Origin: Bacillota bacterium
Lineage (GTDB): Bacteria > Bacillota > Clostridia > Christensenellales > Aristaeellaceae
DNA length: 24,912 nucleotides
Reading direction: 5' to 3'
NCBI GenBank assembly: GCA_023396045.1
Contig: JAEWXD010000016.1
Span: forward strand, 1-24,912
The translations under genes and the position numbers were made by a program. Below the pieces are notes generated by a model that saw only the letters and a list, made by a program, of their open reading frames with translations, was not told the origin of the DNA and searched no databases. Positions within the stretch are counted from its first letter, which is position 1; each line of letters opens with the position of its first letter. This document shows positions 1 to 7,957 of the stretch, one piece after another.

Positions 1-134
1 CAAGAACCGACTATAACGACTTTGCGCTTACCCCTTACGATAACCCTTTCCATATAGAAAGCCTTATAAAAACATTAACTAAAAATGGCAGCCATTTAGA
101 AAATCCCGTACAACGTTATCCATTGGAGTTTTAA
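1..134 (+). CDS. 3' end of an unidentified protein (partial)
   Basis: An open frame enters from the left edge (first full codon at position 3) and ends with TAA at 132-134, giving a 43-residue C-terminal tail that starts RTDYNDF and ends RYPLEF. It stops 2 nt before the pyrR start codon, so it is probably the preceding gene of the same operon. The tail is polar and has no membrane segment or recognisable motif. I do not recognise the family. The coding call rests on the uninterrupted frame and on the spacing to pyrR, whose ribosome binding site (GGAG, 125-128) lies inside this frame. Confidence 0.6.
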   Translation, partial: RTDYNDFALTPYDNPFHIESLIKTLTKNGSHLENPVQRYPLEF

Positions 135-136
135 TT

Positions 137-670
137 ATGAAAGACGCAGTAATTTTAGACGAAAAATCCATATTGCGTGCTTTGGCACGTATTGCCCATG
201 AAATTGTAGAACGCAATCATGGTGTGGAGGACGTTTGTTTGGTAGGGGTAAAGCGCAGAGGCATACCCCTTGCGCAACATTTGGCAAAACTCATATACGA
301 TTTTGAAGGTGTAGAAGTACCCGTGGGGGAATTGGATATTACTTGGTATAGAGATGACCTCTCTCACGAAGACAAAGACCCAACTTTAAATGCCTACAAT
401 ATTCCATTTTCTATACAAGATAAAGTAGTGGTTATTGTAGACGATGTTATTTACACCGGCAGAACTGCCCGGGCAGCTTTAGACCAACTCATAGATATTG
501 CGCGACCCAAACGTGTACAGTTGGCTGTATTAGTAGACCGCGGTCATAGGGAATTGCCTTTGCGTCCCGACTATGTGGGCAAAAATTTACCTACCAGCCA
601 TAAAGAGGTGGTAAAGGTAATGTTGCCCCCTTATGAAGAAGAATATAAAGTAATGTTATTTAGTGAGTAA
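137..670 (+). CDS. pyrR: PyrR: pyrimidine operon regulator / uracil phosphoribosyltransferase
   Basis: This is a 177-residue protein, the usual PyrR length. The PRPP-binding signature of type I phosphoribosyltransferases is present at residues 98-110 (VVIVDDVIYTGRT, with the paired Asp), and residues 36-43 carry the family's GVKRRG-type segment. PyrR proteins bind pyr leader RNA in response to UMP/UTP and attenuate transcription, and many also convert uracil and PRPP to UMP in the cytoplasm. The ATG is preceded by GGAG at 125-128 with 8 nt spacing. No pyrimidine biosynthesis gene follows; lgt starts 2 nt after the stop codon. Any PyrR binding site would lie upstream of the window, so autoregulation cannot be judged here. 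Confidence 0.95.
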   Translation: MKDAVILDEKSILRALARIAHEIVERNHGVEDVCLVGVKRRGIPLAQHLAKLIYDFEGVEVPVGELDITWYRDDLSHEDKDPTLNAYNIPFSIQDKVVVIVDDVIYTGRTARAALDQLIDIARPKRVQLAVLVDRGHRELPLRPDYVGKNLPTSHKEVVKVMLPPYEEEYKVMLFSE

Positions 671-672
671 AT

Positions 673-1686
673 ATGCAAGCACAACCCAGTAGATTTATTT
701 TTGGAAGCATACCTTGGTATAGCGTTTTGATTGTTTTGGGCATTGTGCTTGCTCTTTTGCTTGCACAAAAAGAAGCAAACAGAAAACATATGCCTAAGGA
801 TTGTATGTTAGACATTGCACTTCTTATTGTGCCGGCAGGCATAGTGGGTGCAAGGCTTTACTATGTATTGTTTCAGTTGCCGTATTATTTGGTAAATCCT
901 TTGCAAATTTTTGCAGTGTGGAACGGTGGTTTAGCAATTTATGGCGCAGTGATTGCCGGTGCTTTGGCTGTTGTACTTTGGTGCAAATACAAACGCATAT
1001 CCGTTTTGCAAAGTGTAGATTGTATAGCCCCCGGCCTCGTGCTTGCCCAAGCCATAGGCAGATGGGGTAACTTCTTTAACCAAGAAGCCTTCGGTAGAGC
1101 AGTTACCAACCATAGCCTACAATTTTTTCCCTATGCAGTATATATTGCACCGCAAGGCTATTTTATGGCAACCTTTTTTTATGAATCCTTGTGGAATGTG
1201 CTTGTATTCATTTGTTTGTGGCATTTCCGCAAATCACAAAAAAGGGATGGTAGTATATTTTTACTCTATATTGGTCTTTACAGTGCGGGCAGAGCTTTTA
1301 TAGAAGGTTTGCGTAGCGATAGCTTGTATTTTATAGGCTTGCGTGTTAGCCAAATACTCAGTGTATTGTTTATTGTGTGTGTATTGCTTGTGTTTGCTTA
1401 CCAAAGCAAGAACAAAAAAGCGTATTTTGTTGTGGCCTTGTTCTTATTGGGCATACTGTCTGTATTCTGGAACCTTATTTATTTGGCTGTACCTGCCATG
1501 GCATTATTTGCAAATCTTTTATTTCGTTTATATAAAAAAGGCAGCAATATAGCTTTCGTGTGTATTGTAGCAAGTATTCTATGTTTGCTTTTACAATATA
1601 CGGAACTTGCCTTACTATTATTTTTACTATGTAGTGCTTGGAGCATTATTCTCATGTATAAAGGAGTACAAACATGCGAAATTTAA
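673..1686 (+). CDS. lgt: Prolipoprotein diacylglyceryl transferase with C-terminal membrane extension
   Basis: This is a polytopic membrane enzyme that moves the diacylglyceryl group of phosphatidylglycerol to the lipobox cysteine of prelipoproteins. Lgt landmarks are in order: WNGGLAIYG at 83-91 (Tyr in place of the E. coli HGG His, a variant I recall from other Firmicutes), the signature GRWGNFFNQEAFG at 129-141 with Arg130, Asn133, Asn136, Glu138 and Gly141, and GRAFIEGLR at 206-214 with Arg207 and Glu211. At 337 residues it is longer than the usual 260-290, because residues from about 250 to 330 add roughly three hydrophobic segments after the Lgt core. The start lies 2 nt after the pyrR stop with only a weak ribosome binding site, suggesting translational coupling. 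The 3' end overlaps the next gene by 13 nt. A diverged homologue lies at 19429-20337. Confidence 0.93.
   Translation: MQAQPSRFIFGSIPWYSVLIVLGIVLALLLAQKEANRKHMPKDCMLDIALLIVPAGIVGARLYYVLFQLPYYLVNPLQIFAVWNGGLAIYGAVIAGALAVVLWCKYKRISVLQSVDCIAPGLVLAQAIGRWGNFFNQEAFGRAVTNHSLQFFPYAVYIAPQGYFMATFFYESLWNVLVFICLWHFRKSQKRDGSIFLLYIGLYSAGRAFIEGLRSDSLYFIGLRVSQILSVLFIVCVLLVFAYQSKNKKAYFVVALFLLGILSVFWNLIYLAVPAMALFANLLFRLYKKGSNIAFVCIVASILCLLLQYTELALLLFLLCSAWSIILMYKGVQTCEI
1661..1666 (+). promoter_or_regulatory. Ribosome binding site of pncB inside lgt
   Basis: AAGGAG lies 7 nt before the ATG at 1674, within the last codons of lgt. It fixes the start codon of the nicotinate phosphoribosyltransferase and explains the 13-nt overlap. 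Confidence 0.75.
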
Positions 1687-3122
1687 CAATGATGACTGAC
1701 CTCTACCAATTAACCATGATGTATGGCTATTATAAACACGGTATGCATAAAAACTACGCAGCCTTTGACTTGTTTTATAGAAAACGTGGTGAGCTTAGCA
1801 GCCTTTCTATTGCAGCTGGCCTTGAACAAGCTATTGAGTATGTAAAAAGCTTGCATTTTGAAGAAGACGATATTGCCTACTTGCGTAGCTTGCAACTGTT
1901 TGATGAAGCGTTTTTAAATGTGCTTGCCAATATGCGTTTTACGGGCGATATCTATGCCGTTCCGGAAGGCACCATTGTGTTCCCTATGGAGCCCATTGTG
2001 CGTGTATATGCACCCATTATGGAGGCACAGCTTTTAGAAACTACCTTGCTTAATATTATTAACCACCAAACTCTTATTGCCACCAAGGCACATAAAGTAG
2101 TAACCGCTGCCGCCGGCGATTCCGTTATGGAATTTGGCTTGCGTAGAGCGCAAGGCCCGGATGCAGGTATCTACGGTGCTCGTGCTGCCATTATTGCCGG
2201 TTGTAGCTCTACCAGTAATGTGCTTACAAGTAAACTCTATGGTATACCTTGTGCCGGTACCCATGCGCATAGTTGGGTAATGAGCTTTGAAACAGAAATA
2301 GAAGCTTTCCGTGCATATGCAAGAACATTTCCGGATGCTTGCCTATTGCTTGTAGATACCTATAACACTTTAAAAAGCGGTGTGCCCAATGCCATTCGTG
2401 TGTTTGATGAATTGCGTGCCCAAGGTCATGAACCACTCGGTATTCGTTTAGACAGTGGCGATATTGCCTATTTAAGTATACAAGCTAGAAAAATGTTAGA
2501 TGCAGCAGGCTATCCCAATGCCAAAATCGTAGCATCCAGCGATTTAGATGAAGAAACCATTTGGGACCTTAAAGCCCAAGGCGCAAAAATAGATTCTTGG
2601 GGTGTGGGTACAAAAATGATCACCAGCCATGACAATCCGGCATTGGGTGGTGTGTATAAAATGTCTATGGAAGAAGTAGACGGTGTGCAACATCCACGTA
2701 TGAAATTGAGCGAAAACCCGGAAAAAGTAACCAACCCCGGCTATAAAAAATTGTATCGCATCTATGGTACAGACGGTAAAGCCATTGCCGATCTTCTTGC
2801 CTTAGAGCATGAACAATATGATATTACCGAACCTCTCACCATATTTGACCCTGTAGACACATGGAAACAAATGACGCTTGAAAACTATACCATGCGTGAG
2901 CTTTTGGTACCTGTTTTTGTAAAAGGCGAATTGGTATATCAAAGCCCTGCATTAAAGGAAATTGCCGAATATGCAGCAACGGAAAGAGAGAGCTTTTACA
3001 GTGAATACAAGCGTTTGCACAAACCGCAACGCTATAAAGTAGACCTTAGCCAAGAACTTTACGATATGAAACATAAGCTTTTGCACGATATTAGCAAAAG
3101 CATGAAAAAACATGAAAATTAA
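1674..3122 (+). CDS. pncB: Nicotinate phosphoribosyltransferase
   Basis: This 482-residue cytoplasmic enzyme is the entry step of NAD salvage from nicotinic acid: nicotinate, PRPP and ATP give nicotinate mononucleotide. Recognisable family segments are the N-terminal MTDLYQLTMMYGYYKHG block, FDLFYRK near residue 30, FGLRRAQGPDAGIYGARA near residue 155, GTHAHSWVMSF near residue 200, and the RLDSGDIAYLS phosphate-binding region near residue 265. The length fits the PncB type found in Firmicutes. The start is supported by AAGGAG at 1661-1666. It overlaps lgt by 13 nt and the following hydrolase gene by 11 nt, so it belongs to a continuous transcription unit with pyrR and lgt. Nothing is truncated and all family blocks I know are present. 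Confidence 0.95.
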   Translation: MRNLTMMTDLYQLTMMYGYYKHGMHKNYAAFDLFYRKRGELSSLSIAAGLEQAIEYVKSLHFEEDDIAYLRSLQLFDEAFLNVLANMRFTGDIYAVPEGTIVFPMEPIVRVYAPIMEAQLLETTLLNIINHQTLIATKAHKVVTAAAGDSVMEFGLRRAQGPDAGIYGARAAIIAGCSSTSNVLTSKLYGIPCAGTHAHSWVMSFETEIEAFRAYARTFPDACLLLVDTYNTLKSGVPNAIRVFDELRAQGHEPLGIRLDSGDIAYLSIQARKMLDAAGYPNAKIVASSDLDEETIWDLKAQGAKIDSWGVGTKMITSHDNPALGGVYKMSMEEVDGVQHPRMKLSENPEKVTNPGYKKLYRIYGTDGKAIADLLALEHEQYDITEPLTIFDPVDTWKQMTLENYTMRELLVPVFVKGELVYQSPALKEIAEYAATERESFYSEYKRLHKPQRYKVDLSQELYDMKHKLLHDISKSMKKHEN

Positions 3123-4230
3123 ACTAAAAAAACTGGTGTATACCGCAGGTGCAAGCGTGGTGGGTAAAAAAAGCCCCCTTGCTACACAAAGGTCTGCAGG
3201 CGAGCACCAAGGTCTTATGCGCCTTTTGCAAAAAGAAAATACACAGGATTTTTGTATTGCAACCTTTGATAAACAGGCGCAGTATATCCATAGTCAAGCC
3301 GTAAACGAGCATACATTGTTTCGCTTGGCATCTATTACCAAGTGGGTGGTGGGCATACTTGTTATGCGTTTGCAAGAGGCAGGCGTGTTGCGTGTGGAAG
3401 AAGACATTAGTATCTACTTGGGCTCTATACGTAACCCGCAGTTTCCCAATACACCCATTCAAATCGCTCACTTATTAAGCCACAGTTCCGGAATCATAGA
3501 TAGCCCGGCTTATTTTCAAAATTTGCAAAATCCCCTACCTTATCAAGAGGTGCTTGCTTTTGCAGAGTTTGAAGCTGGCACAAAATTTTTGTATAGCAAT
3601 TTTGCCGCAGGCTTGCTGGAAATCATTGTAGAAAAAGCCACAGGTAAAAGCTTGGAAACACTTTTGCAAGAATATATTTTTGCACCATTACAAATACAGG
3701 GTACATTGTTTCCCACAATAGCAAACGCTGTGCCCAATGTATATAGGGTATTCCCTAAACAAAGCCAAGCTAATTTTAGTGTAGACGCAAGTAGCGCGCA
3801 AAAGCACAGTGCTTATCGTGCACTTGCTTTAGAGCAATGCTATCTTAAAGCTTCCGGTGCTTTGTGCATGAGCGCATACGGTTTACTTAAGCTTTTGCAA
3901 ACCGTTGTGGAGGATGCAAACGAAGGCAAATCCATTTTGCTTAGTCAAACAAGCATAGCGCAAATGCAGAGTGCAAGGGTAGTGTACCCTAAAAAAGAAC
4001 GCCATTTAGAGCATGGCCTTGCAACGTTAATTGTAAAAGACAGCCGTATTTATAAAGGTACACTTTATGGCCATCAAGGCTTTGCTTATGGGGCAGTAAA
4101 TGCCGCTTTTTATGATGTACAGGCACAAAAAGCTTTTGTGTTCTTAAATGCAGGCACAAGGGAATATAGAAATGGGCATTTTTCTCATGTAACAGAAAAA
4201 GTACTAAGGTATTTTTATGGATATTGTTAG
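3112..4230 (+). CDS. Beta-lactamase-fold serine hydrolase, no visible signal peptide
   Basis: This is a 372-residue member of the class C beta-lactamase / DD-peptidase / esterase superfamily. The three active-site elements are visible: Ser74-x-x-Lys77 (SITK), Tyr161-Ser-Asn163 and His321-Gln-Gly323 (the KTG-like third motif), plus the LLSHSSGI segment at 121-128. Family members hydrolyse beta-lactams, D-amino-acid peptides or esters; the substrate cannot be told from sequence. The N terminus (KIKLKKLVYTAGASVV) lacks a convincing hydrophobic signal segment, so the protein is probably cytoplasmic, which is less common for this fold. I see no clear ribosome binding site before the ATG, and the gene overlaps the end of pncB by 11 nt, so expression probably depends on translation of pncB. 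It overlaps recX by 14 nt downstream. Confidence 0.85.
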   Translation: MKIKLKKLVYTAGASVVGKKSPLATQRSAGEHQGLMRLLQKENTQDFCIATFDKQAQYIHSQAVNEHTLFRLASITKWVVGILVMRLQEAGVLRVEEDISIYLGSIRNPQFPNTPIQIAHLLSHSSGIIDSPAYFQNLQNPLPYQEVLAFAEFEAGTKFLYSNFAAGLLEIIVEKATGKSLETLLQEYIFAPLQIQGTLFPTIANAVPNVYRVFPKQSQANFSVDASSAQKHSAYRALALEQCYLKASGALCMSAYGLLKLLQTVVEDANEGKSILLSQTSIAQMQSARVVYPKKERHLEHGLATLIVKDSRIYKGTLYGHQGFAYGAVNAAFYDVQAQKAFVFLNAGTREYRNGHFSHVTEKVLRYFYGYC

Positions 4231-4831
4231 TAAAATTACATTTACCCAAAAACAAGTAGAAATTATTTTTAATCAAAGTAAGAAATTGATCGTTTCCAAA
4301 CGCATTTTTCGCGCGTTTTCTTTGCAAGAGGGTCAAAGTGTAGATTTGCGTGCTTATTTGCCACAAATTGCCCAAGCCCAACAAAAAGAGGCCTTACATT
4401 CTGCCTTTGGTTACCTTACCATACGCGATAGAAGTACAACAGAAATCCAAGAAGCATTGCGCAAAAAAGGCTATGCCAATTCTGTGGCGCAAGCCGTATT
4501 GCAAGAGCTCATGGCCAAAGGCTTTGTAAACGATGAGCGGTTTGCCAATCATTTTGCCCAAGTACGCTTACAACAAGGCTATGGCAAACAACGTATTTTG
4601 CAGGAGCTTCGCCAAAAAGGTATAGAGAGCAGTATTGCTACACAAGCATTAGAAAATATAGATTACAAAGAAATTGCCTTCCTCAATGCGTGTACCATTG
4701 CTCAAAAATATGCTAAACGGTATGAGGATTTAAGCTACACCAATAAACAGAAAATAATACAAGCTTTGGTAAGAAAAGGTTATAGTATCAGCATGGCAAT
4801 CAAAGCTGTACAAAGCTTGCAAGAAGACTAA
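4217..4831 (+). CDS. recX: RecX regulatory protein
   Basis: This is a 204-residue protein with RecX-type three-helix repeats. The hallmarks are RSTTEIQEALRKKG (first repeat, near residues 71-85), KGFVNDERFANHFAQVR in the middle, and GKQRILQELRQKGI in the next repeat, with a further repeat at the C terminus. RecX binds RecA filaments and modulates their extension and strand-exchange activity. In many bacteria it lies beside recA; here it ends one transcription unit and recA ends the next, with rimO and pgsA between them. The ATG lies 14 nt inside the hydrolase gene with AAGG about 8 nt upstream. A hairpin terminator follows immediately. Confidence 0.9.
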   Translation: MDIVSKITFTQKQVEIIFNQSKKLIVSKRIFRAFSLQEGQSVDLRAYLPQIAQAQQKEALHSAFGYLTIRDRSTTEIQEALRKKGYANSVAQAVLQELMAKGFVNDERFANHFAQVRLQQGYGKQRILQELRQKGIESSIATQALENIDYKEIAFLNACTIAQKYAKRYEDLSYTNKQKIIQALVRKGYSISMAIKAVQSLQED

Positions 4832-4834
4832 AAT

Positions 4835-4864
4835 AAGCCCTTACATTTTGTAGGGGCTTTGTTT
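4835..4864 (+). terminator. Rho-independent terminator after recX
   Basis: An 11-bp stem (4835-4845 with 4849-4859, one G-U pair) encloses a 3-nt loop, followed by the weak T tract TTTGTTT. It closes the pyrR-to-recX unit. Confidence 0.7.
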
Positions 4865-4890
4865 CATATATGTCTGTTTTGTGGTATAAT
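4862..4890 (+). promoter_or_regulatory. Sigma-A-type promoter for rimO-pgsA-recA
   Basis: A perfect TATAAT lies at 4885-4890, preceded by a TG extended -10 element at 4882-4883. At the 17-bp spacing the -35 position (4862-4867, TTTCAT) is weak, which is typical of extended -10 promoters. No LexA-type dyad is evident around it. Confidence 0.6.
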
Positions 4891-4919
4891 ATAAAAGATA
4901 TAAATGGGAAAGGGTGATA

Positions 4920-6224
4920 TTGATAAAATCAGCAGCCATCGTATCTTTGGGTTGCCCAAAGAACACTGTAGACTCCGAAATCATGTTGCATCAACTATCA
5001 AAGCAATATGAAATTACCAATGATTTTCACGAGGCAGAAATCCTTGTTGTAAATACTTGTGGATTTATTAAAGACGCAAAAGAAGAAAGTATAAATACAA
5101 TTTTAGACCTTGCCAGCATTAAAAAACAAGGCGAACAAATTCTAATTGTAACCGGTTGTCTTTCACAGCGTTATAGTGAAGAACTGTTGCAAGAAATTCC
5201 GGAAATAGATATTTGTATGGGCGTAGAGCAATATCTCAATGTATTGCCAGCCATAGAGCGTGCAAAAAAAGGGGAACGCTTCACCATGTGTGATAGAATT
5301 AAAGTTGCTCTGCACGGCAAACGCAAACTAATTACACCTAAGCATACAGTATATGTAAAAATATCCGAAGGTTGCAATAACAGCTGTAGTTTCTGTATTA
5401 TACCCAGCATTCGTGGTAGATACCGTAGTGTAGCAATGGAGGATATACTTGCAGAAACCCAAAGCTTGGTAGAGCAAGGTGCAAAGGAAATTATTTTTGT
5501 TGCAGAGGATACTACCCGTTACGGCGAAGATCTATATGGTAAACCAAGATTGGCAGAGCTTTTAGATAAAGCAGCACAAATACCCAATTTAAAAATGTTG
5601 CGTGTGCTCTATTGCTACCCGGATACCTTAACCAAAGAACTGATAGACATTATGGCAAGCCATAGTAATATTTGTAAATATTTGGATATTCCTTTGCAGC
5701 ATGCAGATCAGGACTTACTTAAGTCTATGAATCGCAAAGGTACTCCGGAAGAATTTACAGATACTATACTTTATGCAAAGAGCAAAGGCTTCATTATTCG
5801 CACCACCTTTATTGTTGGCTTTCCGGGAGAAACAGAAGCGCATTTTGAAAATCTTGTAAAATTTGTGCAAAAAATGCAGTTTGATCGCCTCGGTGTATTT
5901 ACGTATTCACCGGAAGAAGGTACAAGAGCAGCCAAAATGCAAAATCAAATTCAAGAAGAACTAAAAGATCAACGCAAGGATATCATTATGCGTCTGCAAG
6001 CTGATATTTCTTTTGCTAATAACCAAAAACGTGTGGGCGAACATTGCACCGTTTTGGTGGAAGGCTTTGAAAATGGCCTAACCATTGCCAGAAGTTACGC
6101 AGAAGCACCGGATGTAGATGGTACTATTTTGCTACCGATGGCAGAAAATATTAAAATAGGGGGATTGTATCCGGCAGAAATTATGTCTGCAGATACCTAT
6201 GATCTCTACGCAGAATGGAGATAG
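4920..6224 (+). CDS. rimO: Ribosomal protein S12 methylthiotransferase RimO
   Basis: This is a radical SAM methylthiotransferase that adds a methylthio group to an Asp of ribosomal protein S12. The N-terminal domain holds the three cluster-binding cysteines in SLGCPKNTVDSE, VNTCGFI and TGCLSQRY (Cys12, 47 and 80 from the start chosen here). The radical SAM CxxxCxxC motif follows at 152-159 (EGCNNSCSFC), and a C-terminal TRAM domain covers roughly the last 65 residues. The SLGCPKN segment favours RimO over MiaB. I chose TTG at 4920 because AAAGGG at 4909-4914 sits 5 nt upstream. A GTG at 4914 in the same frame would add two residues but overlaps that ribosome binding site. It is the first gene after the promoter, and pgsA starts 1 nt after its stop. 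Confidence 0.93.
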   Translation: MIKSAAIVSLGCPKNTVDSEIMLHQLSKQYEITNDFHEAEILVVNTCGFIKDAKEESINTILDLASIKKQGEQILIVTGCLSQRYSEELLQEIPEIDICMGVEQYLNVLPAIERAKKGERFTMCDRIKVALHGKRKLITPKHTVYVKISEGCNNSCSFCIIPSIRGRYRSVAMEDILAETQSLVEQGAKEIIFVAEDTTRYGEDLYGKPRLAELLDKAAQIPNLKMLRVLYCYPDTLTKELIDIMASHSNICKYLDIPLQHADQDLLKSMNRKGTPEEFTDTILYAKSKGFIIRTTFIVGFPGETEAHFENLVKFVQKMQFDRLGVFTYSPEEGTRAAKMQNQIQEELKDQRKDIIMRLQADISFANNQKRVGEHCTVLVEGFENGLTIARSYAEAPDVDGTILLPMAENIKIGGLYPAEIMSADTYDLYAEWR

Positions 6225-6225
6225 T

Positions 6226-6765
6226 ATGAATTTACCAAATAAACTATCCCTTGCACGCATTGCCATTGTGCCGGTACTTGTATTCTTGCTTTATTTAGAG
6301 AGTGATTTTGCAAGGGCCATGGCTTTGGTATTGTTTGTGCTTGCTGCCATTACCGATTTGGTGGATGGCTATCTTGCCCGTAAAAATGAAGAAGTTACAG
6401 ACTTTGGCAAGTTTATAGACCCACTGGCAGATAAAGTGTTGGTACTATCAACGCTCATTATGCTGGTGCATTTGCGTGAACTTTCCGGTTTTGTGCCGGT
6501 GATTATTCTTTTTCGTGAACTGGCTGTAGATGGCTTACGCTTAATTGCAGCTACCAGTAAAAAACGCAAAGTGATTCCTGCCGGAATGCTTGGCAAAATT
6601 AAAACCAATTTGCAAATATTTGCCATACTATTTTACTTGGCACGCCCCATGGGGGTGGGCATGGCAAAGGAAATTTTAATGGCTTTGGCTGTCATTATGA
6701 CCATTGCATCTGGAATAGAATATTTTATAAAAAACAAAAGTGTATTACAACTTAGGAGGAAATAA
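6226..6765 (+). CDS. pgsA: CDP-diacylglycerol-glycerol-3-phosphate 3-phosphatidyltransferase
   Basis: This 179-residue integral membrane enzyme condenses CDP-diacylglycerol with glycerol-3-phosphate, the committed step to phosphatidylglycerol. The full CDP-alcohol phosphatidyltransferase motif is present: Asp44-x2-Asp47-Gly48-x2-Ala51-Arg52-x8-Gly61-x3-Asp65-x3-Asp69. Several hydrophobic segments fit the family's membrane topology. The ATG at 6226 is preferred over an upstream in-frame start at 6199, because it gives the usual N terminus (MNLPNKLSLAR) and has GGAG at 6217-6220. The stop overlaps the recA start by 1 nt (TAATG). Its product, phosphatidylglycerol, is the lipid donor for the Lgt encoded upstream. 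Confidence 0.94.
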   Translation: MNLPNKLSLARIAIVPVLVFLLYLESDFARAMALVLFVLAAITDLVDGYLARKNEEVTDFGKFIDPLADKVLVLSTLIMLVHLRELSGFVPVIILFRELAVDGLRLIAATSKKRKVIPAGMLGKIKTNLQIFAILFYLARPMGVGMAKEILMALAVIMTIASGIEYFIKNKSVLQLRRK

Positions 6766-7886
6766 TGGCTAAGAAAAAAGCGGCCGCTACTACCGAGATA
6801 GTAAAAGTAAATGATATTCAGGCAAAAAAAGATGCCATGTTAAGGGCAGTTACCCAAGTACATAAAGAATTTGGAGAAGAAGCATTATTGCTCCCCGGCG
6901 AAAATGCCATGAAAAAAGTAAATGTATTACCAACTGGTAACTTAGCCTTGGATATTGCCATTGGTGTAGGTGGCGTTCCACGTGGTAGAATTATTGAAAT
7001 CTATGGCCCGGAAAGCTCCGGTAAAACCACCGTTGCTTTGCACGTGGTTGCAGAAGCACAAAAAAACGATGGTATTTGTGCCTTCATTGATGCAGAACAC
7101 GCCTTGGACCCTGTATATGCCAGAAAAATTGGCGTAAAAATGGAAGAACTCTATATTTCCCAACCGGACAATGGTGAACAAGCCCTTGAAATTGCAGAAA
7201 CCTTAATTCGCAGTGGCGCTGTAGATGTTTTGGTTATCGACTCCGTAGCTGCCCTTGTACCAAAGGCAGAAATTGAAGGCGATATGGGCGCCAGCATCAT
7301 GGGCGTACAAGCAAGGCTCATGAGCCAAGCCATGCGTAAACTCAGCGGTATTGTAAACAAAACCGACACCGTGGTTATTTTTATTAACCAATTGCGCGAA
7401 AAAATGGGCGGCTATGGCCCTGTGGAAACCACACCGGGTGGTAGAGCCTTGAAGTTCTTTGCCTCTGTGCGTTTGGATGTACGCAAAGGCGAAGCCTTAA
7501 AGCAAGGCAATGATATTATCGGTAACCGTACCAAAATTAAGGTTGCCAAAAACAAAGTGGCTGCTCCTTTCCGTAGCTGTGAATTTGATATTCTCTATGG
7601 CGAAGGCGTAAGCAATGAAGGCATTATTTTAGACTATGCCGTAGAAAAAGACATCATTAAAAAGAGTGGTTCTTGGTTTAGCTATGACGATCAAAAAATT
7701 GGCCAAGGCAGAGAAAACGCTCGTCTATTCTTAAAAGAAAATCCGGATATTGCAGACAAAATCGAAGCCCTCATTCGTGCTGAAATGGAAGATGGCAGCA
7801 TTGCCAGTATCAACGCAAACAGCGAAGAGGAAGATATAGAACAAAACATCGACCCGGATTACGATTTACTCAACGATATTGACTAA
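6765..7886 (+). CDS. recA: RecA recombinase
   Basis: This 373-residue DNA-dependent ATPase drives strand exchange in homologous recombination and stimulates LexA-type self-cleavage. Walker A is at 81-88 (GPESSGKT), followed by the INQLREKMG loop and the GGRALKFFASVRLDVRKG region. The length is slightly above the usual 340-355, with an acidic C-terminal tail (EEEDIEQNIDPDYD) as expected of RecA. A strong AGGAGG at 6754-6759 fixes the ATG at 6765, which overlaps the pgsA stop by 1 nt. I saw no LexA (SOS) operator-like dyad before recA or before rimO, so SOS induction is not supported by the visible sequence. A strong terminator follows directly. Confidence 0.98.
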   Translation: MAKKKAAATTEIVKVNDIQAKKDAMLRAVTQVHKEFGEEALLLPGENAMKKVNVLPTGNLALDIAIGVGGVPRGRIIEIYGPESSGKTTVALHVVAEAQKNDGICAFIDAEHALDPVYARKIGVKMEELYISQPDNGEQALEIAETLIRSGAVDVLVIDSVAALVPKAEIEGDMGASIMGVQARLMSQAMRKLSGIVNKTDTVVIFINQLREKMGGYGPVETTPGGRALKFFASVRLDVRKGEALKQGNDIIGNRTKIKVAKNKVAAPFRSCEFDILYGEGVSNEGIILDYAVEKDIIKKSGSWFSYDDQKIGQGRENARLFLKENPDIADKIEALIRAEMEDGSIASINANSEEEDIEQNIDPDYDLLNDID

Positions 7887-7910
7887 AAAAAGCCTGCAAA
7901 GGCTTTTTTT
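7885..7910 (+). terminator. Rho-independent terminator after recA
   Basis: The stem AAAAAAGCCT / AGGCTTTTTT encloses a GCAA loop and ends in a T run at 7904-7910. It begins at the recA stop codon. Confidence 0.85.
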
Positions 7911-7915
7911 AATGC

Positions 7916-7942
7916 AAAAAACGCACTCCTAAAAGTGCGTTT
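7916..7942 (-). terminator. Terminator of the trpS-to-kinase minus-strand unit
   Basis: A 9-bp perfect stem (AAACGCACT at 7919-7927 with AGTGCGTTT at 7934-7942) has a 6-nt loop. Read on the minus strand it ends in a run of six T (7921-7916), so it serves the minus-strand gene ending at 7958. Confidence 0.75.
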
Positions 7943-7957
7943 ATAAAACATATAATT

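Noticed and set aside
3989..4384. A 131-residue minus-strand open frame across the hydrolase-recX junction
   Set aside because: It is antisense to two supported genes and has no ribosome binding site or recognisable motif.
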